Below, one piece after another: positions 45,100-56,131 of a stretch of 64,000 bases of DNA. The DNA lies in contig NC_074715.1 in NCBI RefSeq assembly GCF_947242115.1, positions 54,456,670 to 54,520,669 of the forward strand. Direction: 5' to 3'. Numbering within the stretch: the first letter of the stretch is position 1; each line of letters begins with the position of its first letter. The notes below the pieces were generated by a model, which did not search any database, was not told the DNA's origin, and saw only the letters and a program-made list of their open reading frames with translations. The translations under genes and the position numbers were made by a program. The DNA comes from Biomphalaria glabrata. Lineage: Eukaryota > Mollusca > Gastropoda > Planorbidae.

Positions 45100-45860
45100 A
45101 TGTCACATGTGTTTAGTAAAAATCTGTATTTTATATTATCAATATAAATGATGACTTATTATTTTTTTAGATCTAAAGTTTAGCCTTATTAATAAGTATA
45201 GTAAGGGCTAGTAAAGAGTATAAATATATTCTATATAGATCTAGATTTAGCTTAGGCTTTAGGTTTAGTCCTTGGCTATTATAATATTATATTTCTATCT
45301 ATGAATAATCTTTATGCTATTGCTAGGACACTACTCACTAGGTCTTACTATTACAAACTATTACCAAAAAATGTTGGCGACTGGGCTTAGACTTAACAAT
45401 AAATAACATAGAGGCTAGTCTAGATTACTCTAGATCTACTTAAATTAGTTAAATCTACTAGTTTATAAACTATTACTAGTACTACTAGTAGTATTACTAA
45501 AATTAGTACAATAATACAAGTCAAGTATTTATAAACTCTAGATCTAGTGAAATCTAGTGAGTGACTAGTAAAAGTGTTAGAATAGAAGGCTAAGAAGGCC
45601 TCTAGAGCTAGAATTAGAGATATAGAAAATAATATAGATCTAGATAGATCTAACCATTTAGTTTATAACTATTAGACTTAGTACAGTCTAAGTATAGTAT
45701 ACCTAGACCTAGTCCTAGATGATCTACTAGTACTTCATGATACTAGATACTACTACTAGAGTAGACTAGATCTAGAATCTAGATCTAGATCTAAGTCTAG
45801 TAACAATCTAATATCTAGTGACTAGTCCTATTATAATCTATCTATAATTATATTAATTCA
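45100..45860. repeat. TCTAGATC low-complexity tract
   Basis: Dense overlapping copies of TCTAGA, AGATCT and ACTAG without a fixed period. Since the words are self-complementary, both strands look alike. Confidence 0.75.
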
Positions 45861-45870
45861 ATAGTCTGCT

Positions 45871-46014
45871 CTAGAATATATTTTGAAAAAGTAGAAGAGT
45901 TCTCTTCAGGGCATTTTGGTGCATCCCATGATAAGTATCATTTAAAATTGTTGGACAGCTAGATTTAGATTTAAGTTTATCATCTGAATCGCTATCAATA
46001 ACGTATCCAGCCAT
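45871..46014 (-). CDS. Short acidic N-terminal frame of the 42-46 kb element
   Basis: An ATG at 46014 opens 47 codons starting MAGYVIDSDSDD. The acidic Asp/Ser start is like the piggyBac transposase N terminus at 30837 (MDSDSD...). It ends in a stop inside CTAG-rich DNA. It lies about 230 bp inside the right inverted end, behind a CCGGAAGTGACG promoter-like word. Probably the remaining first exon or start of a lost transposase gene, not a functional protein. Confidence 0.35.
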   Translation of the reverse strand: MAGYVIDSDSDDKLKSKSSCPTILNDTYHGMHQNALKRTLLLFQNIF

Positions 46015-46243
46015 GTCTATTTTTATTTACATTTTCTCAGTCCATTACAATACGTCACTTCCGGTTTCGGCCATTGAAGCTGATTTTCAAATCTCGTTAT
46101 TTTTTACACTTTCAAATTACTTTTTCTAATATAAATACGCTTTTCTAAAATCTCAAATTTTTAGAAACTAACTTTGATGCTATCTACTATCTAAATCAAT
46201 CGCTATCTCAATTTCGAAAAAAAACTCTTCAGTTGGTCTTTAA

Positions 46244-47219
46244 TACATTATGCACATCGATAACATTAAGAATTATTTTTTGTGTTGGATACATGATGCA
46301 TTATTATGTTATTAAAAGTTCTAGCATTTTTAAGAAATTCACAAAATGTTACATTAAAGTTTCAAAAATGCGTCGACGAAATAGATCTAGATCCATTTTA
46401 TTACTTAGAAACCAAATTGAACAATGAAAGGGCGGGGTAAGACACATTTGACCTGTGTGACTGTAAGAGTAGATCTCGATTTATCCTTGACTATCACATG
46501 TGTTATTTGTTCGCTAAACAACTCAAGCCTATTACGCACAAGGAAAACTCATGGCAGTCTTTTTATCTTTTATAACAACTAGTCGACATATCGACTACAT
46601 ACTAGCCCTAGAGCTATCTGACCAATACACATTGGTCTGCTGTCCAACTTTTAGTGTTCTACTCAAGTTCAAGCTTGTTTACTTTTGGGCAGAGGAAAAA
46701 AAAAAGGGGGGGGGGGATGAAAGTGTTACTTTTTTTTCTAGGACTGGTTACCCGAATGCTAAGAACTGTAAGTGTAATCATTCATTGTAGATCAAGTAAT
46801 CTTGATCTCAGTATGGCAGATTATAGGCCAACGTAACTATTTGTTTTAGTTGAAACTATTTAAAAAATGTATCTCTAGATTCTCCTGTTATTAACAAATT
46901 ATAGTTTAGCGCTAATGAGTAAATTGAAACCACTAAATATTGACTTAAAACGCTTCAGAGTCCCACTACAAACTAACTAAAACTAAGCACGGTGCGCGTT
47001 GTATACACACAACCACGTGACTCGGGGGGAATTCGGAACTACCTCTTCCAAGTAGAATTGTTCATTTTTAATTAATATAAAAAGAGAGAACTATAGATAT
47101 TTGGATTACTATTGTATATAAACTAAATACTTGTATTAGTTTATTAACATAAAAACCGAGACATATTGCCTATTGTTATAGTGATAACAACGATTGGTCT
47201 TGTTTAAACCTCGAAGTAA
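46244..47219. other. Intergenic, nothing recognised
   Basis: Contains an A then G homopolymer run near 46690-46715. No domain found in the short frames. Confidence 0.5.
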
Positions 47220-47232
47220 CGCGCGTAATGTC

Positions 47233-47350
47233 CTTTAGCCCCCCCCCCCCTTTTCCACGCACTCCCACTAAAAGGAGAGGATTAGTCGTGGGTAGATGTT
47301 GAACGTGGCCGTGAAAATTACGTAATGAGTCTCAAGGTTACACACTGGCG
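47233..47350 (+). repeat. Left arm of a long inverted repeat
   Basis: Runs from 'tttagccccccccc' through 'cactcccactaaaaggagag' to 'gagtctcaaggttacacact'. The reverse complement lies at 48207-48326 with roughly 85 percent identity by eye. The spacer is about 860 bp. Confidence 0.8.
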
Positions 47351-48206
47351 GTGTAAGGAAAGTAGATCAGCATATAGTACAAATGGACGTTTGGGGAGTT
47401 CAATTTTATAGGTTTTGCAGAGCTTTCAAAAACTTTGGTAGACGAATTTCAGTTTTAACCATCATAATGTTAATAACAGTAATACAAGTAATAATATAAA
47501 GGAAATGCAGATAGTTAAATTTCATTGGGCAGTGTTGAAAGGGAAACGAGTGTTGTTGTTGTTTTGATCATATATATGTGTGTGTGTAAGTGTTTGTTTA
47601 ATAATGTGTGTATGAAACCTTTTTTGACTTTTTTATTTTTCATTCTAAAGAGCAAAAAAATTGTACGTGGTACTGAACACAAAAGGAATGTGGGAATTGT
47701 AGTAAATAGGCCATATATTAAATTTGGTTTATGATAGAGAAGGCGGGGTTAAATTGGAACATCAACAATCTGCTATAAGCAGACTAAGTATCTATAAGAG
47801 ACCAATATTCCATTAAAAATACATGACATAGAAATGTTTAACTCATCTGTCTTTTCAAAACATATTTGATCGTGATTTCTAGCCGTTTTGCAATTTCCAA
47901 CCATATACCTATTAAATATTATATTACATAAATTTACATATATATTCAATAAAAATTAATTACCACAAATACTATTTGAAGGAGGTAACACACCTATACA
48001 CTCACACAATAGATCTTCGTAAAGGGGCTACCCATTAAAAATAGAAAGAAGGAGTGTTGATAATGGAGATTAAGACTGTTTATAAAATATGAATACTACT
48101 TAAGTTGATCAGTATATTTTAATTCCTATAAGTAACGCGCATAAAACCTTCCTCCCCATTCCCACTCTAATTTTAACACCTTGGTATACAATGCTGTTCC
48201 CTGCCC

Positions 48207-48326
48207 TTAACTCCAGTGTGTAGCCTTGAGACTCATCGCGTCATTTTCACGACCTAGCTCAACATTCTACCCGCGACAAATCCTCTCCTTTTAGTGGGAG
48301 TGCGTGGAGGGGGAGGGCTAAGGAGG
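48207..48326 (-). repeat. Right arm of the long inverted repeat
   Basis: 'cctctccttttagtgggagt' and 'gccttgagactcat' mirror the left arm. The outer edges 'tttagccc' and 'gggctaa' could be the ends of an unrecognised DNA transposon of about 1.1 kb. The spacer carries no transposase. Confidence 0.8.
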
Positions 48327-48654
48327 TGAAGAAATGAGAGGAGAATCATCATTTTATAATGGCTCTTCATCCGGAGTCATTTTTTTCACACATTCTCGTG
48401 ATTGTCATTTTCCCCCATTTTGTCAGCTTTTCTTTTATATCTAGAAAATTCAGTAAGAATCGTTATAGATGCTATTTTTTTTATAACGTCACCGATAGCC
48501 CATCGTCTAAGGATGAAATATACGTTAAAATTTTAATATTATTTTCAAAATTAAGGTCGCTAATTAAGAGTGCCTAATTTTCCGTCTTGTCAAAAAAGTG
48601 CCTAATTATCCGGGTGCCTAAATTTCCTAAATTCGCTAAACCGAGAGGGAAATA
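48327..48654. other. Intergenic, nothing recognised
   Basis: A 72-codon frame at 48359-48577 (+) shows no domain. Confidence 0.5.
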
Positions 48655-49094
48655 GAAAACCAGAAAGAAAAAAAAGAGAAAGAGAAAGATTGAAGCCCCG
48701 CCTCAAAGAGAATCTTTTGTCACCTTCAGCCCATCGTACAAATATTCGTGTCCCTAATGACACTCGCCCAGGGCCAGGTCCAATGATGAGACAGTCTCTG
48801 ATTATTTGTTATTGTAGTGATGCTATTTTAATTTTTTTAAACAAATTTTTGTAGGAACCAAAGGAGGATACTAGAATCAATTGTATACCAAACGACGAGA
48901 GAGAGAGAGAAAGAAACAAAGAGACAATAAGAGAAAGAAAAATATAGAGATGTTGACATTGTGCTTATGTGAATGTGTTTCTATATAGAGTTATTCCCCT
49001 TGGTAAGGAAGCTCCTATTGTGTGTTGTGTGTTATGAAAGAGTTTGATGTACCCAGCGTTGCATACAGAAAATCTAATATCGACTACCGGCAGA
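48655..49094 (+). repeat. Segmental repeat, copy 1
   Basis: Purine-rich 'gagaaagagaaag', then 'gccccgcctcaaagagaatc', 'acactcgcccagggcc', 'ggaggatactaga' and 'ttattccccttggtaag'. It is repeated in the same order from 49205 and partly from 51505. Confidence 0.75.
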
Positions 49095-49204
49095 CAATGA
49101 AGTGGCAAAATATGTAGGTCACAGATGGGACTGCGTATCCACGAGAAGTATTGCATTCCTCGTTAATCTTGGGACTCGAAGACAAGCCTTATTATTATTA
49201 TTTA
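49095..49204 (+). mobile_element. LINE 3'-end fragment with TTA tail
   Basis: 'gtggcaaaatatgtaggtca', 'cttgggactcgaagacaag' and then TTATTATTATTATT. It is a clean family terminus inserted between two copies of the segmental repeat. Confidence 0.75.
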
Positions 49205-49500
49205 AGCTAACATAAGAGGGAAAGAGAAAAAGAGAGAGATTGGAGCCCCGATGATACTCGCCCAGCGCCCCGTCCAATGCGTTATTGTAGTAATGCTGTC
49301 CTCATTTTTTAAAAATAAATTTTATTAGAAACCAAATGAGGATACTAGACTCAAAGCATACCAAACGAGAGAGGCAGAGACAACGAGAGACAGAGAGAAA
49401 GAAAGAGAGAGAAAAAATAGACATGTTGACATTTTATTTATGTGTATGTGTTTGTATGTAGTTGTTCCCCTTGGTAAGAAAGTTCATACTGTGTATACAT
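49205..49500 (+). repeat. Segmental repeat, copy 2
   Basis: Same landmarks as copy 1 with internal deletions ('agccccgatgatactcgccc', 'gaggatactagactcaaagc', 'gttccccttggtaagaaag'). Confidence 0.75.
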
Positions 49501-49561
49501 ATATTAAACATAAATGAATAACAGCACCAGGGACCAAGTTTTTAAGAGAGAAAGTAGTGAA

Positions 49562-49671
49562 CTAAAATGCTACGAAAATAAGGGCATGCGCCGACCGAGG
49601 CTCGAACCTGTGACACTGGAATCGACACCACCGCCTAGCGATAACGCACCAAGCGAAACTAGCCTCTAGAC
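49562..49671 (-). mobile_element. tRNA-like SINE head, interrupted
   Basis: On the minus strand a tRNA-like head ('gcttggtgcgttatcgctag', B box 'aggttcgagcctc') runs from 51250 side to 49562. A hAT element splits it at CTCTAGAC. Confidence 0.6.
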
Positions 49672-51241
49672 CAGTGGTTCCATAACTTTTTTGTCTGGTG
49701 GACCCCTTGCCATGTTTTATGGTTTTCGGTAGACCCCTGCTTAATTTATATTGCATTTTCGCAAATTCATCAACTCCAACATTTAAACAAATTCCAAATG
49801 TAGTGAATCGAAGAGTGAGGAGGTAATTAAAAGCTACATATTCGTTATAGAGGTCTATCCTTTTTTATGATAAAATATTTAGATTTAAACCAATTAAAAT
49901 AGCAATATGTATCACTAGAATCATTAAATAAAATGAAAATTTTATTATACTTTTTTGTTGTTGTTGCTGTTTCATCATTCATTGCTATGGATATTATGTT
50001 TCAATAGGAATTTTTTTGTTCTGTGAAAGCTTGAACTTGGCTTGACTACATATGAATGGGGCTTGAGGTTCGACACCCCACTCGAGCAGAGTTGTTTTTA
50101 CTGAAGTACCCCCTCTCCCCCACTGGTCCATGAAAGTAGCGGTATTATTAAAGCTAAAATTTAAAAAAAAATTAATTTGGCTTGAGTAATATTGCAAAAG
50201 TTTTCGCATTGAGTAGTTTCTCATGTATTTATTGATCTTTCATGTCAGGCTCAAATGTTGGGTTCGCGGAACTGTTTTCATTTATAGGAGAAGGGGCAAA
50301 GGCGAGTAACTGGTGCCTAAACTAGTAAGCTTTGGGCAAGAGGAACTCATTTAGCTTTGGCTTGCAACCCACCTTACAGAAGGTAAACTGAATTCAAACC
50401 TACCTCTGCTGCTTTGCAGCTATACCCAAACATGAAAAATAAGGAGCCGGCGAACGTTAGGCAGTATGCAGCACACAGTGCTACACCCTGTCAGAGCTGG
50501 TGACGCCGCTGATCCTAATTTGTGTATGTTGTTTGCAAAGAATTCCATAAAAAGCTTTAGCTGTTATAACTTATACCACCGATGTGTCCTTGAATTGTAT
50601 TGTTGCTTTAAGCAATTCGTTCATAATATCAGATGCAGGTTTGTGTAAAACAGATTTAAAACTACTTCAACAGCTGGTAAAATCAATTAACTTCACAAAA
50701 CCTCTTCACTCTATGATGTTGAAGAGAGAGTTTGTGTTAGTTCAAAAGTTGTTTAAATATTTATCTTTTCGTCAGGGCGGTGTCATCTTAAATGATCCTC
50801 CAGCATAATTAGTTTCATATCATCATAAAAAGGCACTTAGGCAACCGCTTGTTTGACAAAGAAGGAATGAATCCAGATTTTTAATAATCAACGCGTTAAA
50901 ATTTCTTTTTGTTAAACATCAGCTTCATTAAGACAAAATTAAGCCATTAAATTAATTAAAATAAGTATTAAAATCAAATACAACAATAATTTATTTAGAA
51001 TAGCAGAATAAATATTGAAAGGTTTAACTAAGGTAAAATGATAAATCATATATTTGTGTATGAAATAATTACATTTAATGGGATGTGAAAATTTAATTCA
51101 CGACCTACTTAAGTGAAATCTATTATCGTAGACCCCCGTGGACATCTCATAGACCCCCAATTTATTTTTTCACTTTCGTAGACCCCTTGGAAGTCTTCGT
51201 AGACCCCTGGGGGTCTATATAGACCACTTTGGGAATCACTG
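49672..51241. mobile_element. hAT element, 1.57 kb, perfect target duplication, nested
   Basis: Ends CAGTGGTTCCATAAC and, inverted, CAGTGATTCCCAAAGTGG, both followed inward by 'tagacccc' blocks. CTCTAGAC flanks it on both sides (49664-49671, 51242-51249). Small frames near 50466-50808 may be transposase remnants but are not recognisable. A 131-bp SINE fragment is inserted at 50046. Confidence 0.88.
50046..50176 (+). mobile_element. SINE family D fragment inside the hAT element
   Basis: 'gggcttgaggttcgacaccc' and 'ccactggtccatgaaagtag' match the 30262-30522 copy. TTGGCTTGA at 50037-50045 and 50177-50185 is a 9-bp target duplication. Confidence 0.75.
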
Positions 51242-51504
51242 CTCTAGACCATCGGAATGTCCAAAAAAACATTCTTCTGATCCAGAGTCATTTCGCCCGT
51301 ATACAAATTACCACCCCAGTGGTCAAAGGTCACAAGCCCAGCTATCCTCTGCCCCACAGATGACACAGACACAGACAGCCGTTAGGCATGTATTAGACAA
51401 ACGATGGCTCTATCTAATTGTTTATCCCTCACAAAGACAAGTGGACAACATAAACACATTACATATAGAAGCTTCAGTGGGTACGAGCAATAATGCTGTA
51501 AACG

Positions 51505-51656
51505 TAAATGTAAGAGAGTGTGTTATGAAAGAGTCTCATGTATCTAGCGTGCTTTAGTGTTATATTAGGCTAATGAGTGTATCATTATTTTAAGATAACA
51601 AGAGAGGGAAAGAAAAAATAGACATAGAAAGAGAAAGATACAGAGGGAAAGAGATA

Positions 51657-51690
<34 letters not shown>

Positions 51691-51810
51691 TCGGAGCCCC
51701 GCCACAAAGAGAATCTTTCGTCATCTACAGCTCATCAAACAAATATTCGTGCCTCTAAAGACACCCGATCAGGGCCTCATCCAATGCTAAAGTCGTCTCT
51801 GAAGACTGGC
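51505..51810 (+). repeat. Segmental repeat, copy 3, with GA/TA microsatellite
   Basis: 'gtgtgttatgaaagagtctc' as in copy 1's end, then purine-rich DNA, (TA)n(GA)n at 51658-51693, 'gccccgccacaaagagaatc' and 'acacccgatcagggcc'. Confidence 0.7.
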
Positions 51811-51959
51811 CACCCTTGAGAAATAAAATACCATTTAAAGATGCTTTACTCATTTTAAAGATTAGAAGTAGTAATACCATCTCCCAATAGAACTAGGCCG
51901 TCGCAATAGGACGAATTATAAAGACTCAAGAGATGCCTACATGCCAAAATGGAAATGTG

Positions 51960-53180
51960 TCCTGAATGTTAAATACTAGAATCTAGAATTCTAGATCTAC
52001 TACTAGACTAGTCACTAGACCTATATTTGCCCAATTTTTAAAGCTACAATGTACCTAGTCAGTTAAATTTAGCCTTTTTTTTTAGGTCGATAAATAAAAT
52101 ACTAATACTTAGACTCTTAGTACTTACTTGTACTACTTGTAGTAATGCTAAAACTAAAAGAATTTAATAAATAGATCTAGATTCTAGATTCAAAATTTCA
52201 ATCTAGATAATAAGATATACTTTGTGAGGTTGGAGTTAGATTCATATTTATATAATATATAGATCTATACTCATACGGCATAGTCATACTCATGATACTC
52301 AGGATACTCGATACTGGTAACTGGTTCTACTTTTCTAGATCTATATTAACTATATATATAAATATATATACTAGATCTATATCTATATTATATTGTCTAG
52401 TATATATACTAATAAATATAGACTCTCTAGTTCTAGTAGTAGATCTAGTACTAGTAGTTAGAATAGTAGTAGACCTATCTATCATAATCTATGATCAGGA
52501 TCAGATCTATGGCTATAGCCTATATACTAGAATTAACTAGAATACTAGATCTAGTATTCTAGTAACTAGATCTAGATCTATTCTAGTAGTAAATACTAAT
52601 ACTACTAGATCTATTTACTATTAGTAGGAATTACTTATTACTAGGACTAGAGTTAGAGTCTAGAGACAGAGAGACTAGATGACTAGAGAGTAGAGTCTAG
52701 ATTACTCTAGATCTATAAATTCTATATAATATAGATCTAGAATCTAGATTCTAGACATATATTATGATATATAGATTATAATTATAGATCTAGATTCTAG
52801 AATCTAGAAGTAGATCAGATCTAGATCTAGACTCTAGATTAGTCTAGGAGTCTAGATTTGACTCTAGATTAGTCTAGATCTAGATCTAGTAGTAGACTAT
52901 CACTATGATCTATCTAGTCTAATAATAATACTAATAATATAAAATAAATATTAATATAGAGTATAAATCTATAATTAATAGAGTCTAGACTAGATCTAGT
53001 AATATAGTTTATTATAATATAGTAGTCAAAATAGATAAAAATTAATTAAGTCTAGTACTTACCATTAGATAACAAGTCTAGGAATAAGCTGACACATTGA
53101 AAGGTACTCCACTTTGTTGGCATCAGCAAGATCTAGATCTAGATATTCTAGGTCTAATTAGATCTATTCTAGTAATAATT
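51960..53180. repeat. TCTAGATC low-complexity tract (about 1.2 kb)
   Basis: Extreme density of CTAG and GATC words, such as 'tctagatctagatc' and 'actagtagt', with no fixed repeat length. It is the richest such tract in the window. A gene cannot be recognised in it. Confidence 0.8.
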
Positions 53181-53559
53181 AGTTGAAATCTTCGCGCATC
53201 AGCGCAAGAAAAGAAAAAGTTAAATCTCGTGGTAAGAATAATTCACTTCCGGCATGGATGCACTGATCTATATAGTTCTATATGATTGAAACAACTTTTT
53301 GTTTTTGGTTTTGTTCTTTTTGTTTTTGTTTTTGTTAGTTTGTTGTTGTTGTTGTTTTTTTGTATTAATTTTTTTTATAAATTTTTATAAAAATTGTTAA
53401 AACTTTTTTTTTTTTGCTTTCGCGGGAGGAATGCGCATTTCCTTTTCAGATGTTAAACCGTAATCGCGTATTTCCGTGTCTATTTGCGTACAAAAATACG
53501 CAAGATACTTGTAGGCAACACTGTGAAGATATAATTTTTTTGTGTCAATTTTGTACACC
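53181..53559. other. T-rich intergenic
   Basis: Contains 'cacttccggcat' (ETS-type) at about 53247 and a (TTG)n/(TTTTG)n run at 53300-53370. No gene recognised. Confidence 0.45.
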
Positions 53560-54149
53560 AAAAATTAGGTGATGCCGCACAGGGCACCAAGTGGAGAGGG
53601 GCACCAAAATTCCCCCAGTGTGTATTAATTTCCTATTTCCCTGAGCTTTTCAGTAAAAACGACTAATTGTATGGACACGAACAAACATAAACTACTGTAT
53701 TTTAAACATGAACTAACGATTTATAAACTAGTCATGTCGCTATTTTGTTTCATCTCCTAGACTATTTCTTCAATACAATGTAAGCTATAGAACAGTTTGA
53801 ATCTAATTTACTACATTTATTTCGGACACACGGTACATGTTGTTACTACACTGATCAATGCTCTGTAATATAAAGAAGAAGAAGAAGATAGGCCAACCTT
53901 TTTTTTTACTTCATTGTTTAGTCCATTGGTTTAATCTAGATATTGAGTTTACAAATATATTTCTAAACTCTAGCTCTAAACAATTGTCTTAGTTTATTCA
54001 TTTCTTTATGATTCTTAACAGTTTAATTTTTGAAATAATTCTATTGTAATGTCAATATTTTTAAATAAGCTAACCTTTGTTTTCTACGAGTTTTTTTTTA
54101 ACTAACTAGTTAATTGTAATATTGTAACGTAAACAAAATGATGAACAGT

Positions 54150-54730
54150 GCTCAAGACTGGCTAGTCTGGCTGGCGCCTCAAATCCTTTTAAGCTCAGAC
54201 GGAGAAATCGGCATCTCTGGTTCTGTCCAGTCTGTGTAGTCTATAAGGGCCCCATACCCAGATCTATCGGGGTCCCTCATTACCGACCCATCGGTGTAGC
54301 AGAAAATGGCATCTGATGGGTAGGACTTTAGTGTAGCTGATGCCAAGTTTTGGAGTATGGCAGGTGTTAATCGCCTCTTGGTGGCTCCCTCTTGCCCTAT
54401 AAGGGACATGTTTATTTGTGGGGCTGGCTATCTCCTCCACGGAGGGCAAGTATTAATACTTCTAATAGGAATTCTTTCAGTGGAGAGCCCAGATGATTTT
54501 GACAAATTGGCCGCAATGTGGAGGAAAGATCGCATTTTTATGCGGTTCCTCTCTCTCCACTGTTGCACTAAGATTGTGGTGGGTAGCCAGGTCGCCCCTT
54601 TTGTAGCGCTCGTAGGCCGTAAGTACCGCCCTCTCCCTCCTTAAATGTAAAGGGGCCACGTTTGTTAAGATTTCATCATCTTCATTTAAATCCAAAGATG
54701 GATTCAATGAGTGGTGGAGGTTATCCCCGA
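54150..54730 (-). pseudogene. LINE (I-like) pol fragment: RNase H part
   Basis: The minus strand reads the linker after reverse transcriptase ('HLRRERAVLTAYERYKRGD' near 54650-54600) and then the start of an RNase H domain with 'CYTDGSV...GYGALI' (near 54300-54230), where the first catalytic Asp is seen. It stops near 54180. The frame shifts between the two parts. It belongs to a LINE clade carrying RNase H, and is inserted in the hAT element. Confidence 0.7.
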
Positions 54731-54742
54731 AAATAGAAAAAC

Positions 54743-55953
54743 ATGAGACCAGCAGAGCTCACATCGCTTGCTTGGAGGGATCACGCTAAAAAACAAATCA
54801 TACAGCAAGTAAAACAAGCCAAATATTTCTCTATTATTTTTGACAGTACACCTGACATCTTAAAGCTGGATCGAACTTCCCAAATTTTACGGTACGTTGT
54901 CATGGAGAATGACGGGGTGCAGGTTCGTGAGTCTTTTATTGACTTCATCGACACAAAGGACAAGCATGCTGCTTGAATCGCTGAGATGATTCTAGAGAAA
55001 CTGCGTTCGGATGGCTTAGACATAATGGACTGCAGGGGTCAAGGCTATGATAATGCTGCGGTCATGAAAGGTCAAAACTACGGTGTCCAAAAACGTATTC
55101 TAGAAGTCACTATTCATTGCTGTTGCTGTTCAGTCTTTTAATTTTCTCACCTATCTTGGATTTTGGGCTCCTGTATTAACTGAAATTAGTGATGCGCAAT
55201 TCTACCTTCAAACAAAAAGGATTGTCTATTCGAGACTGCTCACTCAAACTAAAAACATTAGAGACATTTTTAAGTAGTAATCGAGAGGACATCGCTGAAG
55301 CCAGCATTACCTTTGCCGAAAGCGTGTGTTCAGATCTGAGAATCAGTACAGAACCTCAAAAACGTATTGGCCATAAGAAAAAGATGTTTGGTGAGAAAAG
55401 AAACTACTCTGTACTTACACACAAATAAGAGCTACGAAGGGACATTTATTCTACCTTGGACAGGATTGTTCAAGAAATAATCACCCGATTCGAGCAACTT
55501 CATGATGTAGCAGATAGATATGAATTTTTGTCGCCTTCCCAGCTATTAAATCCTCAGGTCGAAATCAATCTCGATAGTACTCCTAGCGACATTGATAAAA
55601 ACTAATTTCTGCTGGAGCGAAAGAGGCTTCAACGGTTTGTCACAGTTTCATCAGAAGCCTCCGAACTTCCAAAACCTGTTGAGCTCTTGAAATTTATAAA
55701 TAAATATCAGCCTGATGATTCAAATCCGAATATCGTCATCATGATTCGCATATTTTTGACTATTGCGGTAAGCGTCGCTACATGCGAGAGAAGTTTTTCC
55801 AAACTTAAACTGATCAAGAATTACTTGCGATCAACGAAGACTCACTAATTTGGCCTTTTTGTTCATTGAACAAGAGCTGGTGGAAAAAAAATGGATTTCG
55901 ATAAAATTATTGATACTTTTGCCAGCAAGAAAGCGCGTAAAATTCATTTGTAG
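54743..55953 (+). pseudogene. hAT transposase relic (DUF4371 type)
   Basis: The plus strand shows the DUF4371-like start ('KQIIQQVKQAKYFSIIFDST', 'RGQGYDNAA' near 55040), a middle part near 55190-55430, and the dimerisation region 'SVATCERSFSKLKLIKNYLR' near 55775-55835. Several stops and at least one deletion, which removes the region after 55130, break it. It is related to the ZMYM1-like hAT transposases. No function remains. Confidence 0.75.
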
Positions 55954-56131
55954 TATGTTTTTGTAAAAGTGATTTTTTTTTTTGAATTAACAATATTTGA
56001 TTTATGAATACATATTATTTTGAACAGGTTTTGCAATGTTATTAATTAGTTAGTTGTTGTTTTTTTTTTGGGGGGGGGGGCATCAAGATGAGGTACCGCA
56101 CCAGGCATCATACACTCTAGCTACGCCACTG

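Larger units (their letters stand above)
42069..46243 (-). mobile_element. TTAA-flanked element with 19-bp inverted ends (4.2 kb)
   Basis: TTAAAGACCAACTGAAGAG at 42069-42087 is repeated perfectly in inverted form at 46225-46243. The outer TTAA on both sides fits a TTAA target duplication, used by piggyBac and Kolobok elements. A further 'gaaaccgg' word lies inside both ends. Near the right end the minus strand has a promoter-like CCGGAAGTGACG and a 47-codon acidic start (46014-45871). The interior holds a LINE tail (43640-43835), a hAT element (44548-45077) and TCTAGATC-rich tracts, and no other transposase part. It is therefore a non-autonomous derivative swollen by insertions. Superfamily: piggyBac-like or Kolobok-like, undecided. 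Confidence 0.7.
53560..56131 (+). mobile_element. hAT element (ZMYM1/Zaphod-like), degraded, with LINE insertion
   Basis: The right end on the minus strand is CAGTGGCGTAGCTAGAGTG followed by 'atgatgcctggtgcggta', a widespread hAT end. Counterparts of the inner end ('gatgccgcacagggcacc') appear near 53575, so the left end is near 53560 but its outer part is worn. The transposase relic reads on the plus strand (54743-55953). A minus-strand LINE fragment (54150-54730) interrupts the N-terminal part. Confidence 0.7.

Noticed and set aside
54781-55023. Minus-strand 80-codon frame
   Set aside because: Shadow of the plus-strand hAT transposase relic.
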